From assembly GCF_036417845.1 (NCBI RefSeq), contig NC_089980.1, positions 49,164,501-49,228,500 on the forward strand: DNA of 64,000 nucleotides, written 5' to 3'. Below the pieces are notes generated by a model, which saw nothing but the letters and a program-made list of their open reading frames with translations, was not told the origin of the DNA and ran no database searches. A program made the position numbers and the translations under genes. Source of the DNA: Apteryx mantelli (taxonomy: Eukaryota > Chordata > Aves > Apterygiformes > Apterygidae). Within the stretch, counting starts at the first letter, position 1. Every line of letters starts with the position of its first letter. This document shows positions 49,582 to 60,886 of this stretch, piece after piece.

Positions 49582-52500
49582 CTGCATTTGATCGCTTCTT
49601 TGGATTTTTGAGACTTCGGCACCTCCCACTAGCAGAGCTGCTATTCTCACTCATAGAGTCTTGTGCTGAAGAAGCACTCCCTGTTGCTTCACTGTCTCTC
49701 ATCATGCTCTCGTAGCCACTACTTCCCCCGCTGTGGTAGAAAAGGGCTGTTTTCCCCATGGCTGGGGGCAGCTCCCCACTCAGGACACTGCTGTTGTCAC
49801 TCCCATGACCACTGCTACAGCGGTGAGGTTTCCGAGGAGGTGTGATCTTGCTGTAAGGTGAAGGCAGCATGTGAACAGCTGGTTTCTCCTCTCCATGAAG
49901 GCCCCCACGCTCATCTGCCTCAGAGTTTCCATGTAGCTGTAAACCTCTAGCACTCGTGCTCCCTTGTAGTAGTTCTGAAATCCGTCCATTGACAGCTCGA
50001 AGAGGCAATTTGGAAGCAAGACTGGAGCCTCGGTTTCTGCTGAGGGATTGTGTTGACCAGGACATGTTCTTCCCACTTGGAGGCAAACTGGAACTCTGCC
50101 CTACAGACTGAGGCAGAGACTTGGTGGAAAAGCTGAGTGTTTTGGTGGCAGAGGCAGACAGACTTCGGGCTTTGGGACTTGCCAACAGGAGTTTGCTGAC
50201 TGCAGAGATCTTAGACTGGCTGGCTTTTGGGGAGGCACCTGCAGGCTGAGAGAGGCCCGAGTTGGTTGGGGAGGACATGACACTGTGGCTGAGGCTCCTT
50301 CCAGCCCTAGGCATGGTGCTGTCTTTGCCAGGGCTCATTTTGGAGCTCACAGAGGACAGGCTTTCTGCTCTTTCCAGCGACAAACACTCATAATGGCTTC
50401 CTGCGGACCTCCCAAGGGAGTTGGTCCTGCTGGCAAGCTGCTCAAGTTTGGCACTAAATAACTTGCTGCTGCTGTTGTTATTGCTGCTGCAGTCAATGCC
50501 AGAGCCCTTCTGTTTGCCATTCAGCTCATCAGGAAAGCTCGCCAGGAAGGACATAGGCTGGCTGGAGGGACTGCTTGTGGTGCTGCTGGCAGCACTGTGC
50601 TGGGGACTGGCTCTGTTCTTCTGATCCAAGCTTGACTTTCTCACCGGAGGCAGAGGAGGGGTCCCTTTGGGACGAGTGAGGACACAGTGCTTGGGAGAGG
50701 CCATTTTTTTGTCTAGGCTAGCCTTAGAAAACTGGTGAAGGGCAGGAGAGCTGATGCTGTTGTTGTCAGTGGCAGTAGGATGGAGAACACCTTCAGGCTC
50801 CTCCAGCTTGCTTGCCTTTGGGAGCCCTTGAGAGAGACTGCTGTTCTTCAAGCTGTTGGTGGAATGAACAGGGCTTTGGGTTGCAGAGCCAGGAGCTGCC
50901 ATCTCACACCCATCCACAATCCTCTTCAGACTGTCAGATCCTGGGGAGATAGAGGTGTCCCCACTGCTACTGCTACTAAACCTGTCTGTTGAGGTCTGCT
51001 TTGTGCTGTGCTCAGGCTTGGCTGAAACTGTGGCCATGTCAGGCTTTGGCCCATCACTGCTCCCAGAGCTGTCCTTTTTTATATCTTCTTCTCTCTTTAG
51101 CCAAGGGTCTTCAAATTTGATATCCTTTTTAGCACTGGATTCTTTCTCTTCATGGGGATGAGCAACTTTTGGGTCTGTAGCTACTGCCGATACAGCATCA
51201 TCAGTGTCTTGTGCTTTAAAGGGATTAACAGCAATACAGGGATAAACGGTAATGTTTGTCTTCATTGGGATGTAGCCTTCACAGCTGCTGAGGCTTGCAG
51301 TGTTTTTGATTGTGACAGTCGTTTTCCCTAGAGCTGATATTTTACAGCTTTTGATGGGTGGCACTTTGCCGAAAGCTTCCTCCCCCACTTCTGACAATAT
51401 GAGCACGTTGTCAGTCACTGGCTTCTGTTTGTCATTTACACAAATCATGCTAGCACTTTGTATGGTGCTTGCAAACTCAGAGACAGGGGGCTCTGCCATT
51501 GCTTCCCCATGACCATAGCTTGCCTGGGCTATGAAACTGTGGCATGACTGTTCACCATCGCTCCCTGTGCTCATTTCACTCAACCACGAGCTGATGGATG
51601 AGCGCCTGCTGCCATCATCCTGGGATTTGTCATCCAGTCCCAATTTTGGAAGTGGAAGGAACTGTGTGATGCTGACCTCAGACAGCGGAGCTGCACTGGA
51701 GTAACATTCAAGGTCTTCACTGATGCTGCTGATAATACTGACTGGCCTAGACCCAGAGGCCAAAGCCTGCACAGAGCAGTCACTGTTAAAACTGATGATA
51801 CTGGTTGGGCGCCCATTGTCAAGGACCCCACTAATGGTTAGTTCTTCTACGAGGGTGAACACCAGCTCATCCTCTCCGTTCAACTCTAATGGCTGCTGCA
51901 CAGTCACCATGGTGGTGCTTAAAATCTCCTTTTTGGATTCTGGTGAAATGTTTTGTTGCTGATCTTCATCAAGAATGGTCTCTTCAAATTCCCCATTGCA
52001 GGAGGACACTGACTTCTTCATGATTTGCGGGCTCATTCCTACAGGAGGGGTCCGGATTTCTGGCTGCAATGAGGATTCACTAGATCTCACCCCAGCATCC
52101 TTACTCAAGGGAGCTGGCGGGGGAGTGAGGCTGGGCAGAACTCCTTTCTGTGTATAGACCTTGCATCTCTGGGAAGGAGAAGTTGGTGGCTTGTACTCAG
52201 ATGTCTTGGAGAGGCTTGCAATGCCAAGCCGGGGCGAACCCATTGGCCTAGGTTTGCCTTCCACAAAGCCACAGGTGTTGAGACCTTCTCTGCTGCTCTG
52301 CAAGCTTGTGCTGTGTGCTAACTGGGAAGAGCTAAGCTCTTTACTAGAGCTGCCTGTTACACTCCTGGGAGAAGAAGGAGTTGAAATGTTAGTGAGAGCT
52401 CCAGAAGGAACAGGGGAGTGATTTCTCTTAGTTTTGCTGGGTGTTGCATTTATATTTTCCTTGGCTTCTCTCTCAGGATGCTGACATTCTGGCATGGTAT

Positions 52501-53020
52501 CTTCCTTATCTGACTCTGGCAAGCGGCTAAGCTCTGCCAGTTGGCTTGAGACAGAGCACTTAGACATCTGGTCTGAGCTAAATTGAGCAGGCATCTCTTC
52601 AAAGGGAAATTTGTCGGTCTCTTCACTGCCATCTATGCAATCCAGCCTCTCCTGGAGCTCTGCAAAGGTGTTGCACTTCAGGCAGTCTCTTTCAGATGTG
52701 CTGGACCCTGATTCACAAACTTCCTCTAACTTGCCCTCATTTTTGGTCTTCTGCAGTGCAGGAACTATGGGAACAAAGTCAGGGGGACCCTCATTATCTG
52801 TCAGTTCCTTATCAGAAAGAGCAGTGCCATTGGGGCCAACGTAAATCACTGTGTCACAGGACTGTTCACTGCTGGATGAATAATCAGGATCACTTGATAG
52901 ATGCAAAATAGGGAAGTCTGGGTCAACAGTGTTTCTAGAATGGAAAGGCCTCAGTTGGGTTGGCCTCCGCATCCTGCCTTCCTCACAAGAGCTCTCTCCT
53001 CCAGAAGAACTGGATGTGTA
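49582..53020 (-). CDS. KIF26B: KIF26B giant coding exon (Ser/Pro-rich stalk)
   Basis: A 3439-bp exon of 1146 complete codons plus the first base of a Gly codon. On the minus strand it starts after acceptor CACATATTGCAG with [15 protein letters not shown] and ends NPKKRSNA(G)|GTAAGC. The open frame reads a further six codons beyond the donor and 18 codons before the acceptor; both are intronic. Conserved islands recognisable from mammalian KIF26B: residues about 43-83 ([20 protein letters not shown], then [13 protein letters not shown]), about 111-131 ([20 protein letters not shown]), the [20 protein letters not shown] block, the central [17 protein letters not shown] and [18 protein letters not shown] blocks, [34 protein letters not shown], and the final 95 residues ([37 protein letters not shown]). 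Segments between islands are low-complexity and variable. No transmembrane segment is present. Family knowledge: KIF26B lacks normal motor ATPase cycling and acts in adhesion, polarity and Wnt5a-Ror signalling. The Ser/Thr-rich stalk is a likely phosphorylation and degradation control region. Confidence 0.97.
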
Positions 53021-54114
53021 CTGCAATATGTGACAGAGACAGAGACCATGACATTTCAGCATTTCAAATGGCACCTTGCATGAGGCACATGCGCAGAAGA
53101 GTGACAGTTATATCTGAAGTTTCTTATCCACAGTCTTACAGAAAACACACAACAGCATTCAAAATACAAACCAATGCTCCAGCCGTCAGTGTCCTACTCT
53201 AAGAGTCGTAAGACTTCCAAAAGAAGTACTGAATAAATGGTTTAGGATCTGTCCCTTAATCAAGCCTAAACAAAGAAACCAGACATCTGTCGAAAGTGTT
53301 GCTGATTTTTCGCACACACTTGTGCAGATGAAGAAGAAAACTTATACATAAATAAGGCAGAGAAGATAAAGACAGTCCCCTTTTGGTCATGCCACCAGTG
53401 AGTGGAATTGTATATATGCACACAGTTCTCTGTGGACACATTGCTATGATGCTGTATAGACTGAATCCCTTCACTTGTCTCTGTTAAAAGTTTTTGTCAA
53501 TCCACAGGCCATCAATCTGAACCGAACACATAAAAATTCACTAGTTGTACCCAATTTATAACATAAACTACACAGAAGGAACCAGGACTCTACAAATGTA
53601 GAGCCCACCACTACTCTACTTTTTGGAAAATCTATCACCCATATGTATAAGCAGCGGGAATAAAAAGGGCAACAGTGCCAGCAATGGACACGCTGCTTTG
53701 CATTTATTTTGGTCCTGCTGTCTCTGAGAAACAGAGAAAATCTAATTCTTCATTAATCCCAGTCTTCTTTAACTCTAAAGCAGTTTCATTCCTTACTATT
53801 TCATCAGCACTAAGAACATAACTGAAAATAAATGCTCTCTGACAGCCATATCACTAAATGAGGCCAGCTTGCAAAACTGATACAACAGATACGTTTGAAA
53901 TCACTCCTCTATATCTGAAGCTGAAGCTTTTATCTCCTTAGTCTCTGCTATGTGCTCTGAGCCACTCGCCTAGGACAGGATACATACAATCCATTCACTT
54001 TGAAATTATGATTATTGATTTTGTTATATGCTGCTCTACCTCACTAAAGATCCTTCAGGGTCCTTCTCCCTCCCTCCTCCACGATTACAAGAAGGGAGTT
54101 ATACACTGTCTTAC
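53021..54114 (-). other. KIF26B: KIF26B intron
   Basis: About 1.1 kb, with donor AAG|GTAAGA at 54114 and the acceptor ending TTGCAG at 53021. Phase 0 on both sides. No other feature is recognised. Confidence 0.92.
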
Positions 54115-54277
54115 CTTAGTTTTCTTTTTCTTCATCCTGAGGACCCTTGATGCAATCTGGATGGTGGACAGCGTCTCAGCATAGTTCCCCGCAGCGGCTG
54201 AAATGTGAGCTATCATTGTGGTGCGGCAGTTCATATTCCCCAAGGACTCCCGAAGCAACATGGTGAGCTTGCTGTCT
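54115..54277 (-). CDS. KIF26B: KIF26B coding exon: end of kinesin motor domain
   Basis: A 163-bp exon. One base closes a codon (Lys or Arg) started upstream, then come 54 codons beginning [14 protein letters not shown] and continuing [31 protein letters not shown] and RMKKKKTK. The DSKLT..L..SLGGN-like and AETLSTL.FA.R-like motifs are the classical C-terminal kinesin motor signatures (loop 12/alpha5 and alpha6), followed by a lysine-rich neck. KIF26 proteins differ from motile kinesins in the nucleotide-binding site, which is encoded upstream outside the window. The acceptor is TTTTATTTTGCAG and the donor is ACTAAG|GTAAGA. It joins in phase 0 to 53020. An acceptor two bases further in (exon starting at 54275) would also keep the frame with a differently split codon. 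Confidence 0.95.
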
Positions 54278-57200
54278 CTGCAAAATAAAATGAATTAAGG
54301 CTACATTAGTGAGTGAGGTTTCACTTTGACCATTGTGATGTGACTTGGGTCTCAGCAAGATTTTTTTCTCCTCTTTTTAATGGAAACCTGATTAGTTTCG
54401 TTCCTCAGGTTTGCATGTTGTGTCTGCAGCTGAGCAAGCTGAAAGACCCTGGCTTACAATTTAAACTTCTTTTCCCAGGTCCCCCTCTCTGTCTTTTTCT
54501 GGGCTCGCTCCTTCAGCACTGTTACCACTGCAAACACAGACACACAGACCAGCATTTGAGACCAACTGTTAAGGAACACTGCATCAATCAGCAAACTGCT
54601 GCCCTTTTTCCTTCTAGTCAAAGTAAACAGTGTACAAGCAAACTCTGGCCTAGCTCTGGAGGACAAAAGTGTATTGGACTAATTAGAGGACCCAATTTTT
54701 TCTTGCTTACCTAGGCACTGGGTAATTCAAGGATCATACTAGTTAAGTCACTGGAATTAATCTTGGATGATAGTGGTGAAAAACAAAACAACCAGGCCAT
54801 TTCACACCATTATTCTCTCATATTACATCCTTTCTTTCACTAAAACAGGAATCATTTTTTCTATTCTTGCCATTTACTCTATCGTTCAGAATAGGATAGC
54901 TTTTGAAATGCTGACGCATTCTGGTAGGGCTGGCTGTGGTGGTATTAAGAATAGGAATTGTCAAGCATGACAATTTTAACAGAATAATGACGCATATATA
55001 CCACTTCTGTTATGGTCATCTTAATCCAGTAGTTAGAAATGCACAATATAGTTTTTAATGGAATCATTAGCTATGATGTGTATGCTGACTGGCTAGTTAT
55101 TTGGGAAATAGGGTCCTCTTGAAGAAGGCTGCTCTGACACTGAAGGATGTGGATAAAATTATATATGGCTGAAAGGAAAGACAGCAATAGCCTGATATTT
55201 ACCCATGGCTAAAGGAAATGCATTCACTGTTCTAAGGACAGGAATTTAGGCTTTCAGTCTTGGCAATGCCTTCAGTGGCTTGGGATCAGATTTTGGGGGC
55301 TCACTGTTCAATATTTGCTAATGAATGCATATGTGTCTGTGTTAAGACATCCATTTAACACTCCCAGCTCACGGGAATTTTTCATAAAGCTCCAACTTCT
55401 GTGAACTGAACCTATGTCTGCTGGAGGGGAGTGACAGACAAACATCAGAATTCTTGAACCTTTCCCTTTGATTGAGTAAACAACAGCATTTTGGATGCAT
55501 CCAGCAATGAGACGGGGTAACTCATAAATTGTGCTTCTCCTGAAATTTACAGTACTTGTGGTTTAAGCTAGGCTAGAAATACTGAGGGGAAAACATTCTC
55601 TCTTTCAGGATTTCTGCTTCCTTCTGCTCTGGACACACTGAAGACTGTCTGCTGGCTTGGAGAGGCAAACAAACATCCATAAAAACTACCCTAAGACAGC
55701 CTCACTCATTTCACTTGCAACCTAAAGCTGCTTTGAACCCACAGATCCAGAGTTAATAGGCTGCTGTATCACAGTTTAGTGGCCCCCTTCCCATCAAAGA
55801 ATAATCAAGATGTCAAATTTTGTACATCAGTTACTGCCACTCCAATGCAGAGTTACAGGGAAATTATTAACATCTGCACAGAAATCAATAACAAGCCTTT
55901 CATTTGCTAGTGCTTCTATCATAGCAAAACACAAGACGACAGGGGAAAGGGCAAAAGAATACATTCTAAACATGTAGGGCTCCTGGGAATACATAACCCA
56001 GGCAGCCAGCATCAGCAAACTGTGGTGTTGCTCTCCTACAGATATATGCATTATGAATATAAAATAATCTGTGCCATCTGCCTTGTACTGAAATACACAC
56101 TTGCAAGAAGAATGATGATACAGAAGAAATTCTGTAATTCAAACAATCCTCTGACATAAATCAAATAGAAACTGAAGGGCAGGTTTCTTCAGGATTAAAG
56201 CCTGAAATCCAGCAGCAAAAAAAAACAACACCAATTTTTAATTTAACATTTTGCTCATTCAGCACTGTCTGCATCTTGACCATCAACCTTGCTTTGCACC
56301 CAGACAAAATAACCAGCCTCCTGTCACTATTGTACATTGAAAATTTGAATAAAGAGGTCGAAATTTGCTAGTTAGAGGTTTTTGTCAATTCTGGACATTC
56401 TCACAAGACATGTTCACCTGTTCATGGTTCACTAATCTCTTATAGTAACACCTAGTAACTTTTAAGGGAAGGAAAGAAGATCAAAGAGAACATAAAAACA
56501 CAAATGCATGGCTTAGTAACTATTAGTTTTTAATTCACCCTATCCTGAGCAAGTAAAATCATTGGTAAAATATTTTGGACATGTCTCACTGAAATTTGCT
56601 TGACAGACAGTGTGAGACACAAAATAGATGCTTTGTTCTTCTGAATGCTGACATGGCATTTCTGCCTGAAAAAAAGGAAAGGCTATGAACTGTTTCATTA
56701 CGGAAGATGAGCTGATATTTGCAAAAGCAAAATTTCCTGAGACAAAGCAAGCGTTACAAAGAGAAGGTCTGGACTGGAAGAGCTTTTAGAAGGAAGATCT
56801 TTGCTGATCTTCTGACTGAACAAAATAAACTAAGACACAGGAAATATTGAAGAAGCTCACAGAAGGGCTGCTGTTCCTGGGTGCATGTTGCCGATTTTAT
56901 TGAGCAGGGACTGGTATACAGAAGGTCACAGCGTTTCTCACAGCAGCAGAGGCAAATGCACCAGTTTCTTTAGCAGCAAATTTCTATGGGGATTCTGTAG
57001 CACAGGGGGAGGGGAGATTGCAAGGAATGCAAATGGTCCATTTCTATTCTGCACCCAGACAAACAAAATGACATGCCAGAACAACTTGATTACCCCATTC
57101 TGTATACCTGTCTTCATTTTTAAATGTCCTTCTGTCCCATCCACTAATGTTTCTATAGTTTAGGAAATTTACCATCATGTGTCATAAACACTGGACTATC

Positions 57201-59160
57201 ATACACAGAGAACAGTGAAAGGGGACAGAAGGATGCCACACTTCACACTCCAAAGCTGTTATATCAACAAGCCCATTCTGAGCCTTCGCAGTACTTAAAA
57301 GTCATCTAATTCTTCTAACCTGCTTACCCCTGCTTACAATCCTTTTCTTGACTAGCTCCTTAGATCATCATGGCTACAGCAAAATACTATTAAATACTAT
57401 TCATACATCCCACACAGACAGGACCCCAAAATAAACTGTGCAAAGCTCTATCTGTGGAAAAAGCCACAGGCAGGAGCCCCAGGGGCAGGACACTACAGTC
57501 TGATTTCTCTAGCAATTATGTCAGCAAGTAAGATGCAGAGGAACTAGAAACCACGAACTGCGCAGCTCACCAGGCAGCAAGGTCCAGTTTGCTCGGTGAA
57601 GTACCAGCCATCCACATGGAGAAGTGCTCTCTCTTTTCCATGCTGCTCCCTTAGCTTCCCCATACTTCCTACCATTCCACGTTCCAGGAGCTCCTGGGGG
57701 ACCCATACTGCCATTTTCTGAGATTCTCAATAGCTGCTACTAAGGAACCCTAGAAGGTATTAAACTTCCCCAAAAGACAGATGTGGCATTGCTGGAGTGA
57801 GCACAGCATTTTCTCTGTCTTCTCTTCTGAGACTTTGCCATGCAAATTGGGATCAGTACACATTACTGTTCTTTCACTTGCTCAGCAAGAAGGAGAAATG
57901 TCTCCTACATCTCTTCACTCCTCATATACATATCTGTATTTTCTCTCCTCAGGCACGATTAATTATACTCAGATTCAAACAAAACAGAATCTTACATTAG
58001 AAGAATGAAGCACTCAAGATCATGATAAGTTTGCTTGGACACTGCCTAAATCCCATTTGTCTGTATGCATTAAGTCAAAGTCTTTAATTTCATGATTGAG
58101 TACTATTTTTTCACTGGACCCCTGCATCAATCACCACACAGGACAAACAGTGCTCACTGAACATGAAGTTATTCAATCTTTCATTTAATCCTCATCATTT
58201 AATGTGTGGACTTGTGCCTTTATAAACTCAGCTATGAATCCAGAATGACTGATTTCTTCAAAGGCTTTTTCTTTCTGTGTAGCTCATCAATACAATAGAG
58301 CTGATGAATGTCTGTGAGGTGAGGTATATAATACCCTGATAATACCTGAAGTGTTGAAGACTTCACTAAGTTTAGGTGTTTGGTGTGAAGCACTGATCTT
58401 TCAGAGTACGGAGCATTATACAGCATTTTATATTCACAGTACAGCTTCCTTTGACTTGTGTTGCAGGTGGTTTTTGCCATGCTCTTTGTACACCCAACTT
58501 CTCAACCATGTTTGCTTCGATCAGTGTCTACTCCAGGCTTTTCCCATGCAACCTTCTTCCTTGTTCTCATTCCCATGCCATGTTTCTCTTCCCCCAGCTC
58601 CCTAATTAAATAGCCCAGCACAGCACCATTTCATCCTGCTGCGGTCTAACCATCTCTACCAAACTTTGCCATTCTCCAGCCTTATTTCTAGCTCCTCTGC
58701 CAGAACTGGTCTCCTCCTTCCTGACCTCTTGTTCCAATCAACATCCTGCACCGCCACTGCCTGACCTCCAAGGCCCCTCTGCTCCCTCCAATCCCCCCGA
58801 CTGTTCACTGTTACCCAGCATAGGGACCCAGTAACTCCCCATAACTAGTTATGACTGACTGCATCAAGGTTGAGTAAGTGAGGTGCAGGCAGAGGCGAGG
58901 GGACATAGTTAGTGTCTCCCCATATCTTCCTCTGGCAGGTCCTTCTGCTTTATGAGAATCAGTGCTAGCAACGTATTCAAAATGCTTTATACAGAAAAGA
59001 CACAAACAATAATTACTTTTGTTTAGGGCAGTAATACAGAGTTCATGAACAGAACATGAAGCAGCAAGAATAAATACTATCACAGAATCACAGAATTGCT
59101 GAGGTTGGAAGGGACCTCTGGAGATCATCTAGTCCAACCCCCCTGCTCAAGCAGGGTCAC

Positions 59161-60868
59161 CTAGAGCACATTGCACAGGATTGCATCCAGGCGCGTTTTG
59201 AATATCTCCAGAGAAGGAGACTCCACAGCCTCTCTGGGCAACCTCTTCCAGTGCTCTGTCACCCTCACAGTGAAAAAGTATTTCCTCATGTTCAGATGGA
59301 AGCGTCTGTGTTTCAGTTTGTGCCCGTTGCCTCGTGTCCTGTCGCTGGGCACCACTGAAAAGAGTCTGGCCCCATCCTCTCTACACCCTCCCTTCAGATA
59401 CTTGTACACGTTGATAAGATCTCCTCTCAGCCTTCTCTTCTCCAAGTTAAACAGGCCCAGCTCTCTCAGCCTTTCCTCATAAGAGAGATGTTCCAGTCCC
59501 CTAATCATCTTTGTAGCCCTTCGCTGCACTTGCTCCAGTAGTGCCACATCCCTCTTGTACTGGGGAGCCCAGAACTGGATGCAGTACTCCAGATGTGGCC
59601 TCACCAGGGCTGAGTAGAGGGGGAGGATCACCTCCCTCCACCTGCTGGCAACACTCTTCCTGATGCACCCCAGCATACCATTGGCCTTCTTGGCCACAAG
59701 GGCACATTGCTGCCTCATGCTTAACTTGGCGTCCACCAGCACTCCCAGGTCCTTCTCCGCAGAGCTGCTTTCCAGCAGGTCAACCCCCAGCCTGTACTGG
59801 TGACTGGGGTTATTCCTCCCCAGGTGCAGGACCCTGCACTTGCCTTTGTTGAACTTCATGAGGTTCCTCTCCGCCCACCTCTCCAGCCTGTCCAGGTCTC
59901 TCTGAATGGCAGCACAGCCCTCTGGTGTATCGGCCACTCCTCCCAGTTTTGTATCGTCAGCAAACTTGCTGAGGGTGCACTCTGTCCCTTCATCCAGGTC
60001 ACTGATGAAGAAGTTGAACAAGACTGGACCCAGTACTGACCCCTGGGGGACACCGCTAGCTACAGGCCTCCAACTAGACTCTGCACCGCTGATCACAACC
60101 CTCTGAGCTCTGCCATTCAGCCAGTTCTCAATCCACCTCACTGTCCACTCATCTAGCCCACACTTCCTGAGCTTGTCTCTGAGGATGTTATGGGAGACAG
60201 TGTCAAAAGCCTTGCTGAAGTCAAGGTAGACAACATCCACTGCTCTCCCCTCATCTACCCAGCCAGTCATTCCATCATAGAAGGCTATCAGGTTGGTTAA
60301 GCAGGATTTCCTCTTGGTGAAGCCATGCTGACTACTCCTGATCACCTTCTTTTCCTCCACATGCTTGGAGATGGCCTCCAGGATGAGCTGCTCCATCACC
60401 TTTCCAGGGATGGCGGTGAGGCTGACTGGCCTGTAGTTCCCTGGGTCCTCCTTCTTGCCCTTTTTGAAGACTGGGGTGGCACTGGCTTTCTTCCAGGCTT
60501 CAGGCACCTCTCCTGTCCTCCATGACCTTTCAAAGATGATGGAGAGTGGCTTAGCAATGACATCCGCCAGCTCCCTCAGCACTCGTGGGTGCATCCCATC
60601 AGGTCCCATGGATTTGTGGGTGTCAGGTTTGCTTAAATGATCTCTAACCCACTCCTCCTCCACCAAGGGAAAGTCTTCCTTTCTCCAGACTTTCTCTCTT
60701 GCCTCCAGAGTCTGGGGTTCCTGAGGGCTGGCCTGAGCAGTAAAGACTGAAGCAAAGAAGGCATTCAGTAACTCTGCCTTCTCTGCATCCTTCGTCACCA
60801 GGGCACCCACCCCATTCAGCAAAGGCCCCACATTTTCCCTAGTCTTCCTCTTGCTACTGATGTATTTG
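59161..60868 (-). pseudogene. CR1 ORF2 fragment: reverse transcriptase to C-terminus
   Basis: About 570 codons without a stop or frameshift, from [12 protein letters not shown] to the natural end CNVL-stop. Recognisable RT parts in order: [47 protein letters not shown], the catalytic motif [26 protein letters not shown] and the active-site FADDTKLGG, then the thumb ([14 protein letters not shown]) and the C-terminal domain ([17 protein letters not shown]). The endonuclease domain is absent, so it cannot support retrotransposition by itself. An ATG at 61101 opens a longer frame, but its first ~75 codons come from the flanking intron and are unlikely to be translated. Confidence 0.93.
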
Positions 60869-60886
60869 AATTTGAATTTGAATTTA
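60864..60886 (-). repeat. (AAATTC)n short repeat at CR1 5' junction
   Basis: Three to four tandem AAATTC units (TTTGAA on the plus strand) sit exactly where CR1 homology stops. The first unit overlaps CR1-derived Phe-Lys codons. Confidence 0.8.

Larger units (their letters stand above)
59080..60886 (-). mobile_element. CR1 LINE retrotransposon, 5'-truncated
   Basis: A non-LTR retrotransposon copy of about 1.8 kb on the minus strand, the same orientation as KIF26B. The 3' end at 59080-59100 is the CR1 octamer tail (plus strand CACAGAATCACAGAATTGCT), preceded by the highly characteristic avian CR1 3'UTR (GAGGTTGGAAGGGACCTCTG on the plus strand). The 5' end is truncated within ORF2 at about 60870, inside an AAATTC triplet repeat. 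ORF1, the 5'UTR and the endonuclease part of ORF2 are missing. CR1 normally inserts without clear target-site duplications, and none is evident. The open frame and the close match to the remembered consensus suggest a relatively recent insertion. Confidence 0.95.

Noticed and set aside
49663..53083. About fifteen open frames of 60-98 codons overlapping the giant KIF26B exon on the other strand or other frames
   Set aside because: Codon composition shadows of a 3.4-kb high-constraint coding exon. None shows an independent domain or splice signals.
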